The notes beneath the pieces are model-generated. The model was given only the letters and a program-made list of their open reading frames with translations, did not search any database and was not told the DNA's origin. Made by a program: the position numbers and the translations under genes. Shown piece by piece: positions 58,018 to 64,000 of a DNA stretch of 64,000 nt. The DNA is from Lamprobacter modestohalophilus (GTDB lineage: Bacteria; Pseudomonadota; Gammaproteobacteria; Chromatiales; Chromatiaceae): positions 84,420-148,419 of the forward strand of contig NZ_NRRY01000006.1 of NCBI RefSeq assembly GCF_016583905.1. Direction: 5' to 3'. Each line of letters opens with the position of its first letter. The first letter of the stretch is position 1.

Positions 58018-58599
58018 ATGGTCCGATTCAACACCCAGCCTGCTCGCCAGGCCATTGCATTCGGTGCACTGCTGGCGTTTGCCAGCAGCGCGGTGCTGGC
58101 CGAGAACCCGAAGGTGGCGATGGACGTGACCATCGGCGGCGAGCCGGCTGGCACTATCGAGGCCGAGCTCTTCGCCGATGTGGTGCCGAAGACCGCCGAG
58201 AACTTCCGCGTGCTCTGCAGCGGCGAGCAGGGTGAAGATATGCGCTACGCCGGCAGCCCGTATCATCGCATCATCCCAGGTTTCATGATCCAGGGCGGTG
58301 ACTTCACCAACGGCAATGGCACCGGCGGCAAGTCGATCTACGGCGAAAAGTTCGCTGATGAGAACTTTGAGCTCAAGCACACCGAAGCCGGTCTGCTTTC
58401 AATGGCCAATGCCGGCCCGAATACCAACGGCTCGCAGTTCTTCATCACCGTCGCGCCCACGCCTTGGCTCGACGGTCGCCATGTCGTCTTCGGCAAGGTG
58501 ACCTCGGGAATGGATGTGGTCGAGACCATGGAAGAGCAGGGCTCGCGCCAGGGTCGCACCAAGACCGACGTGATGATGAGCGACTGCCGGGTGCTCTGA
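58018..58599 (+). CDS. Exported cyclophilin-type peptidyl-prolyl isomerase
   Basis: 193 residues. A signal peptide (about 1-28, ending SSAVLAE) precedes a cyclophilin domain of eukaryotic CypA type. Catalytic Arg and Phe/Gln are in [15 protein letters not shown], others in [20 protein letters not shown]. The [14 protein letters not shown] loop is typical of CypA rather than of E. coli PpiA/PpiB. It is expected in the periplasm, where it would speed proline isomerisation. Confidence 0.93.
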   Translation: MVRFNTQPARQAIAFGALLAFASSAVLAENPKVAMDVTIGGEPAGTIEAELFADVVPKTAENFRVLCSGEQGEDMRYAGSPYHRIIPGFMIQGGDFTNGNGTGGKSIYGEKFADENFELKHTEAGLLSMANAGPNTNGSQFFITVAPTPWLDGRHVVFGKVTSGMDVVETMEEQGSRQGRTKTDVMMSDCRVL

Positions 58600-58614
58600 G
58601 GTCTGAGGCGGGCA

Positions 58615-58655
58615 AAGGATTCGCTGTGGTCCTGAGCTTTGATCAGCGAATCCTT
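58615..58655 (+). terminator. Long inverted repeat after the cyclophilin gene
   Basis: AAGGATTCGCTG (58615-58626) and CAGCGAATCCTT (58644-58655) form a perfect 12-base-pair stem with a 17-base loop, 16 bases after the stop codon. There is no T-tract. It could be a terminator or an mRNA end stabiliser. Confidence 0.45.
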
Positions 58656-58687
58656 GCGTCGAAGAAAAACCACGCAGATCACCCTCG

Positions 58688-58755
<68 letters not shown>

Positions 58756-58894
58756 TCCTCGCGACTGCGGCAGACGTGAGTTAAAAAAACCATAGCATTC
58801 AGGCGCCAAGGCGGCTACATTTCGTTCGCCTGGCATTGTCCATGGCGCTTTTGTGCTCTACAGGTTTTTAACTGACTCATTGAGGATCGCAAAT

Positions 58895-59644
58895 TTGCCA
58901 CTCTTTAAACGCTCGGTCGCCGAATTCATCGGTACCTTTTGGCTCGTCCTTGGTGGCTGCGGCAGCGCGGTGCTGGCTGCCGGATTCCCCGAGGTTGGCA
59001 TTGGCCTGCTCGGGGTCTCGCTTGCGTTTGGTCTTACTGTGCTGACCATGGTCTATGCCATTGGTCATATCTCCGGCTGCCATTTGAATCCGGCTGTCTC
59101 GGTCGGGCTCGCCGTTGGTGGACGTTTCTCCTGGGGCGATTTGCCGCTGTATGTGGTTGCGCAGGTGCTGGGCGCTATCGTCGCCGCCTATCTGCTCTAC
59201 TTCATCGCGAGTGGCCAAGAGGGCTTTACGCTGACCGCTAATGCGCTGGCGGTGAATGGCTATGGCGAGTTGTCACCGGGTGGGTACAGCATGATGGCCG
59301 GCTTCGTGACCGAGGTCGTGATGACCATGATGTTCTTGCTGATCATCCTGGGCGCGACCGATAAGCGGGCGTCGGGCGTTGCCGCCGGCATTGCCATCGG
59401 TCTGGCACTGACCCTGATCCACCTGATCAGCATCCCGGTCACCAATACCTCGGTCAACCCGGCCCGTAGCACGGGTCCCGCGATCGCGCTGATGACGGGT
59501 GGCTATGGTCAGGCCCTTGGCCAGTTGTGGATGTTCTGGGTCGCTCCGCTCATTGGTGCGGCGTTGGCCGGCCTGATCTATAACCTGTTTGCGAGCGCCG
59601 ACGAGCCGTCGGAGATTGAGAAGCTGGGTGGCGAAGTCGCCTAA
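58895..59644 (+). CDS. aqpZ: Aquaporin Z
   Basis: About 249 residues and six membrane helices. It has both NPA motifs ([19 protein letters not shown] and [14 protein letters not shown]), with the arginine of the selectivity filter after the second. [20 protein letters not shown] is the AqpZ N-terminal helix. A water channel of the inner membrane. TTG 58895 is chosen because GAGG lies nine bases upstream and the protein then begins [16 protein letters not shown] 58853 is the alternative. Confidence 0.9.
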   Translation: MPLFKRSVAEFIGTFWLVLGGCGSAVLAAGFPEVGIGLLGVSLAFGLTVLTMVYAIGHISGCHLNPAVSVGLAVGGRFSWGDLPLYVVAQVLGAIVAAYLLYFIASGQEGFTLTANALAVNGYGELSPGGYSMMAGFVTEVVMTMMFLLIILGATDKRASGVAAGIAIGLALTLIHLISIPVTNTSVNPARSTGPAIALMTGGYGQALGQLWMFWVAPLIGAALAGLIYNLFASADEPSEIEKLGGEVA

Positions 59645-59686
59645 CCGGCGCGCCAGTTTGACGCAGCGTTAACGCAGCGTTGACGC

Positions 59687-59719
59687 AGCGCCGGCCTCCC
59701 GGTCGGCGCTGTCTTTCTC
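59687..59719 (+). terminator. Terminator after aqpZ
   Basis: AGCGCCG (59687-59693) and CGGCGCT (59704-59710) pair around a ten-base loop, followed by GTCTTTCTC. Three near-copies of ACGCAGCGTT sit just before it (59661-59690). The rest of the 59645-59952 gap shows no gene. Confidence 0.55.
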
Positions 59720-59952
59720 AGTTAGAGAACCTCCCCCTGACGGTCGGTGATGTCCCGATGACATCGCGCCGCTCAGCGCGTCCCGACGACCTAAAGCGCG
59801 AGAAAAGACCAGCAAGGCTGGTATGCGCTTGTCCGGCAATCGCCCAAACTTCCGTTGTCGCTGCCCAGTCGCTTGGCTATGATGCGACCGCCGTTATGGC
59901 AATTCGGTTTGATCTGCCCGGGCTTCATCAGGCCCTTGTGTCGGAGGAATTT

Positions 59953-60330
59953 TTGAACCCCAACCTCTTGTCGATAGGTCGTTGGCTTGCGCCACTCGCT
60001 ATGATTGGTGCCATTGCGGGCTGCTTCAGCTCGGCAACCGTGATTCCGATGGCGGATGGTCATTATCAGGTGATCGCCACCGGTTACAGCGAGACTGGGG
60101 CGCTCAATGAAGCGCTCGAGGAAGCGAATGCCCGTTGTGCCGCGCGTGGGTTAGAGGCCTATGTCCTGACGCGGGAGAGTCAGTATCAGGGCATCGACAA
60201 GGATGCGGCGCTGATCATCGACACGGTCTCAGCGATCGCCAGGGCGGCCGGCTCCAGCGGCTCCTATGTCTCGACGCGAGGTCCCGAGGACTATCGTGCG
60301 GTGCTGACCTTCAAGTGCGGTCCGCAGTAG
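59953..60330 (+). CDS. Small putative lipoprotein
   Basis: 125 residues if TTG 59953 is the start; GGAGG lies five bases upstream. The N-terminal segment LAPLAMIGAIAGCFSS ends in a lipobox-like I-A-G-C, so it is probably a lipoprotein. The body, YQVIATGYSETGALNEALEE and ANARCAARGLEAYVLTRESQ, resembles small periplasmic proteins that detect or process oxidised envelope material, but I do not recognise a named family. The frame is open upstream to 59680 without a recognisable domain. Confidence 0.6.
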   Translation: MNPNLLSIGRWLAPLAMIGAIAGCFSSATVIPMADGHYQVIATGYSETGALNEALEEANARCAARGLEAYVLTRESQYQGIDKDAALIIDTVSAIARAAGSSGSYVSTRGPEDYRAVLTFKCGPQ

Positions 60331-60474
60331 ACCGTGTATCGCGTGCATACTGCGCAGAGTCCGTAGAGACGCTTTAGTTGTCGGATTCTGCAGGAAAACC
60401 GTGCTTCGATTCTCGGCTTCAACGATCTTCCGCTCGCGATCGGTTGTCCCTGCACTGCGAGCCGGGGAGTTCTG

Positions 60475-63400
60475 ATGCGCGCATGCCTACTGATCACCAT
60501 CCTGCTGCTCACCGGCGCGGCAGCTGCCGATGTCAGCATCCCCGATCTGCGCGACATCGAGCGCGAGAACACGCGGCTCGAGGGCTGGATCGAGGAGGTT
60601 GATGCGGCGAAACGGCGCGGGAGACTCGGCGCACACAGCTGACCGAGCAGCTCGAGCGCGAAGAGCTAAGCCTGTCGAAAGCTGAGGTTTCGCCGCGGAT
60701 GCTCGGCGAGGCGCGGCTTGAGCTCGACGCCGCCGAGTCGCGGCTGGCCGTGATCGAAGGCCGCATCGAACAGCGCTTGTTGTCAGCGGAGCGGCTGCGT
60801 AAGCAGCTTATCCGGCTCGATCGCGCGGTCGGCGCCCCGGATGGCGACATCGACGATGTGCGCAACGAGGTGGCGCGGGATCTGCTCGCCGAGCAGCTCG
60901 CGCTGACCAAGCGCGTGGTCGACAGCTTCAGGCAGATCGCGCAGGTCACGCGTGGCAATTCGGCACTGCTGCGCGAGCGCCTTCGCCTGTTACAGAGCCG
61001 CTTGCAGTTGAGCGCGCTGGAGGGCGGAACCCTGTTCAACCCGGACCCGCGCCTGGACATGCTGGAGTCGGTGATCGCCGATCATCTGCGCCGGGCGGCG
61101 CAGCTCGGCGCGCGCCTGCAGGAAGCAGAGCGCAGCGAGCCACTAGCGCCAGCGCAGCGCCGCGCACTGGCGGCACGGGCTGACGACGCGCTGATCCGCA
61201 GTGTCCTGCGTCAAAACGACTTGGAGCTGCTGTTGGCGGGCAACGCCCTGGACGATCTCGAGGCCTTGCGCCGCGATGAGTCGATGCCGCTGCATGTGCT
61301 GCGCGGCGCCAAGGAGCGGGTGGTCGGTCTCGCCGAGGGGCTGACGCGTATCCAATCCTTGATTGACGCTCAGCGTCGTGTGCTCCGATCGAAGCAGGTG
61401 GCGCTGGAGAAGCAACTCCTGGTGAACGAGCTGGAGCCGGCGCTGCTCGACGATCTCGGTATCGCGCTCGACTTCCAGCAAGCCGACATCGATGCCATGA
61501 CGGCGCGCATCGCTGCTGAGCGGGATGTCTTCGACCGCATCATCGCCGAGCGTTACGTCGCATCCCTGGGCCATCATCGCGGGCTACCCGACAGCGCTGC
61601 GGCTTGGGGCCGAGTCGCCCACAATGCAGCTCAGCTGCCGGGGTCGCTTCGGCAGATGGTCGCGGCCGTGGTCGAACAGTTCAGGCAGGCGGTTTTCGGC
61701 GCCGGTGCAGCCCTGCAATGGTTGGCCGTGGCCGGTGCAGCGCTGCTGGTCCTGCTGTTGCTCTGGGGCGCGCGCGGGGTTCGGCTCTGGGTCGAGCGGC
61801 AGCCTGAGGATGGCAAGTTGGCGCTGTTCGGGCGCGCGCTGGCTCGGTCATTGCCCGCGGCCATCCCCGCCGCCTTGTGGCTGCTTGCCGAAACCTTGTT
61901 CGGCATCACCGGCGACTCCATCCGGGCTATCGCGCTCCTGCTGTTGCTGCCACCGCTGACCCTGTTCGTGCTGACGCTGGTGCGCGAGCTACTGTGCGCG
62001 CCGGACGCGATGACCGGGGTGCTGTCGGCATCGGCATCGGAGCCCCTGTTGCATTCAGCGCGCACCTACTCGATGGATGACGAGGTTGAAGACGGCAAGG
62101 AGGAGCCGGTGGCGGTGCCGGCAGCCAATCCGGAGGAGCGGCCGCCTGAGCACGCCGATGAGGTCGATGTTGAGGTCGACGCTGAGGTCGACGAGGCGCC
62201 GGGCGGCAGCCGCCCGCTAGCGCCGTTGCCGACATCGGCGACCGGACCAGTTCCGAGCAGCAGCGCCCCGCTCGAGGCGTCGCCGACACCGGCAGCCCCG
62301 CTGCAGCACCCGCTTCCGCGCCCGCAAGGTCTGAGTCGCGCTGCCATATTGGCGACCGAGCTATCCAGCGCCCCGGCACGCTTCTACCGGAAACTGCGCA
62401 TCGGTCTGTTGTTGGCAACCGTTGTCGCCGGCCTGTTCATTCTGGTGCGGTCGCTGACTGTCGCCCCGATTCTGGCGGATCTCATCGATCGCGTTGCGAT
62501 GCTCGGGGTGTTGGCGCTGGCGATTCCCGCCTTTGCGCTGCGGGGTCTTTTGGAGCGTCTCGCCCGAACCGCTGCCCGGGGGCGACGCCGCTGGGTCGCC
62601 GTGTCGGCATCGATCTCGCGGCTGCTGCCAGTATTCCTACTCGGTGTCGGGCTGCTTGGTCTAGTGGGCTTTATCAACCTCGCATGGGCCTTGCTGATCT
62701 ATCTCGCCTGGCTGGTGGTCGTTGGCTTGCTGCTGCTGTTGGTGATCGGCTTGCTCTCCGATGTCCGGGATTACAGCGTTGAACGGTTGCTGGCGCCGGC
62801 CGTTCAGGAGACGACGGCCGTCATGCCATCGGACAGCGCGTTGGCTGCCTCGGGCTCGGGCGCCAATGCCCGAGTCGAGGACAACGCGGCTGCCGATGCC
62901 GGCGCTGGCGAAAGCGCGCCGCCGCCAGCCAATGAGCTGGCAGACTTCTGGCGTACCCATTTTGTCGAGCCGGGCTATCGGCTCGGCGTCTTGCTGTCGT
63001 TCATTGGTGCGGGCTGGCTTTTGTTCTACCTCTGGGGCTGGCACATGGAGACACCGGTGGTGCGCTGGGTGCTCGGGGTGATCAATACCCGGCTCTTCGA
63101 ACTCGGCGAGTCGGCCTTCACGATCGCCGATATCTTGCTCGCGTTCGCCCTTGTTGGCAGCGTCTTCTACATCGGTGGCTGGAGTCAGCAGGTCAGCTAC
63201 AACATCGCCTATCGCAGCGTCCGCGATGCCGGCCTGCGCCAGGCGCTGGCGACCTTTACCCAGTACGTCGTCATCGTCGCTGGTGTGCTGCTGGCGATGA
63301 AGATCATCGGCTTTGATCTGACCACGCTCACGGTCTTCGCGGCCAGTCTCGGCGTCGGTATCGGCTTTGGCCTGCAAAACATCATCAACAACTTTGTCTC

Positions 63401-63935
63401 GGGCATCCTGCTGCTGGCCGAGCGGCCGCTGCGTGTGGGCGATTTCGTCAGCATCGGCAGCAACCTGGGCAATGTCACGCGGATCGGCATCCGCTCGCTG
63501 ACCATGCGCACCTTGGATAAACAGGAGGTCATCATCCCGAATGGATCGGTCATCAGCGGCGAATTCACCAACTGGACGCGTAGCGATGATCTGCTGCGGA
63601 ACGTGCACTACATCGGCATCCATTATGACGATGATCCGGAGCTGGCCATCCGCCTCATCGAGGCTGTCCTCAGCGAGCATCCGCATGTGCTCAAGGACCC
63701 GGCGCCGGGTGTCTTCTTGTGGGAATACGCCGACTCAGCGGTGAGCATCCGCGTGCAGTACTGTTTTCGCATGAATGAGGGACCGGGCGGCTTGGTGATC
63801 CGCTCCGATGTGCTGCTCGCGATCGGGCGCCGCTTCCGTGAGCAGGGTGTCCGCATCCCCTATCCGCAGCGCGATGTCAGGATGCAGTTGGATGAAGTGA
63901 GTCAGCGGGCTATGGTTGGGGCTTTTGGTGGGTGA
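60475..63935 (+). CDS. MscK-like MscS-family mechanosensitive channel (frameshift near 60610)
   Basis: The gene appears to start at ATG 60475 (GGGGAG upstream) with a signal peptide (ACLLITILLLTGAAAADVS) and a coiled coil, but this frame stops at 60640. The coiled coil continues in another frame (TARETRRTQLTEQLEREELS) into a long uninterrupted frame up to 63935. One missing A in the run at 60610-60612 would restore a protein of about 1150 residues, the size of E. coli MscK. The C-terminal MscS domain is clear: FAASLGVGIGFGLQNIINNF, LAERPLRVGDFVSIGSNLGN and DKQEVIIPNGSVISGEFTNW. An acidic loop of about 80 residues (62080-62330) separates membrane regions. If the frameshift is real, translation could begin only at 60699 (MLGEARLEL) and export would fail. 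Confidence 0.8.
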
Positions 63936-63939
63936 TGTG

Positions 63940-64000
63940 GTGAGTAGTGAGTGGTGAGTGGTGAGTGGTGAGTAGTGAGTGGTGAGTGGTGAGTGGTGAG
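63940..64000. repeat. Tandem heptamer array GTGAGTG/GTGAGTA
   Basis: Eight full heptamers and a partial one, cut by the window edge. It starts five bases after the mscK-like stop codon. The unit is the reverse complement of that at 18690-18738. Confidence 0.92.

Overview
The window is a chromosomal stretch of a high-GC gammaproteobacterium. MnmA-HflD, an AcnA-type aconitase, PurB with E. coli-like residue numbering, RoxA, Rep helicase, DUF2782 and PilU-type ATPases all point to that class. A seven-gene V/A-type ATPase operon, tandem AAA/PD-(D/E)XK paralogs, several toxin-antitoxin modules and many short tandem repeats fit a Chromatiaceae-like purple sulfur bacterium. That family placement is inference; no photosynthesis or sulfur-oxidation gene is present to confirm it.

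Layout. 1-612: edge of a HepT/nucleotidyltransferase module. 1015-4049: mnmA and hflD, separated by about 1 kb of foreign material (a small CSCWMCG-type protein and brnA with a broken brnT) that is bracketed by the live mnmA 3' end and a decayed second copy of it. 4183-10585: acnA, purB, a DMT permease and roxA. 10658-16515: two OmpA-like proteins, a SMUG1-type uracil-DNA glycosylase and two near-duplicate AAA/PD-(D/E)XK genes. 16680-24800 (minus): V-type ATPase in the order B-D-I-K-E-DUF2764-A. 25019-30255: a SWIM-SNF2 helicase flanked by two inverted DUF6516-type toxin-antitoxin modules, one with a frameshifted toxin. 30490-34227 (minus): a ClC transporter fused to a SPOR domain, a DedA protein and a TerB-like protein.

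34656-45320 is the most interesting block: drmA and drmB (DISARM core genes), an SF1-like helicase, an unrecognised 653-residue protein and a NERD-nuclease/SF1-helicase protein. They are co-directional and the first four are translationally coupled or nearly so. No methyltransferase, no DrmC phospholipase and no DrmD/DrmE is visible, so this looks like a DISARM-derived defence system of a different composition.

45463-46951: a metallophosphoesterase and a CDP-archaeol synthase-like protein. 47213-49693 is a degenerate integron: attC sites, two cassettes (cold-shock/DUF1294 protein; PIN toxin plus small partner), a possible attI, and a divergent intI pseudogene. A tRNA-Arg(CCG) follows, with a 19-base fragment of it repeated about 150 bases away. 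50112-63935: rep, DUF2782, a TRAP permease pair, a PilZ protein, two PilU-type ATPases, an exported cyclophilin, aquaporin Z, a small lipoprotein and a large MscS-family channel with an apparent one-base frameshift.

A recurring signature is short tandem repetition. Seven-base arrays sit at or just behind gene ends (2133, 18690, 58691, 63940), and many proteins carry in-frame repeats, including all five genes of the DrmAB cassette.
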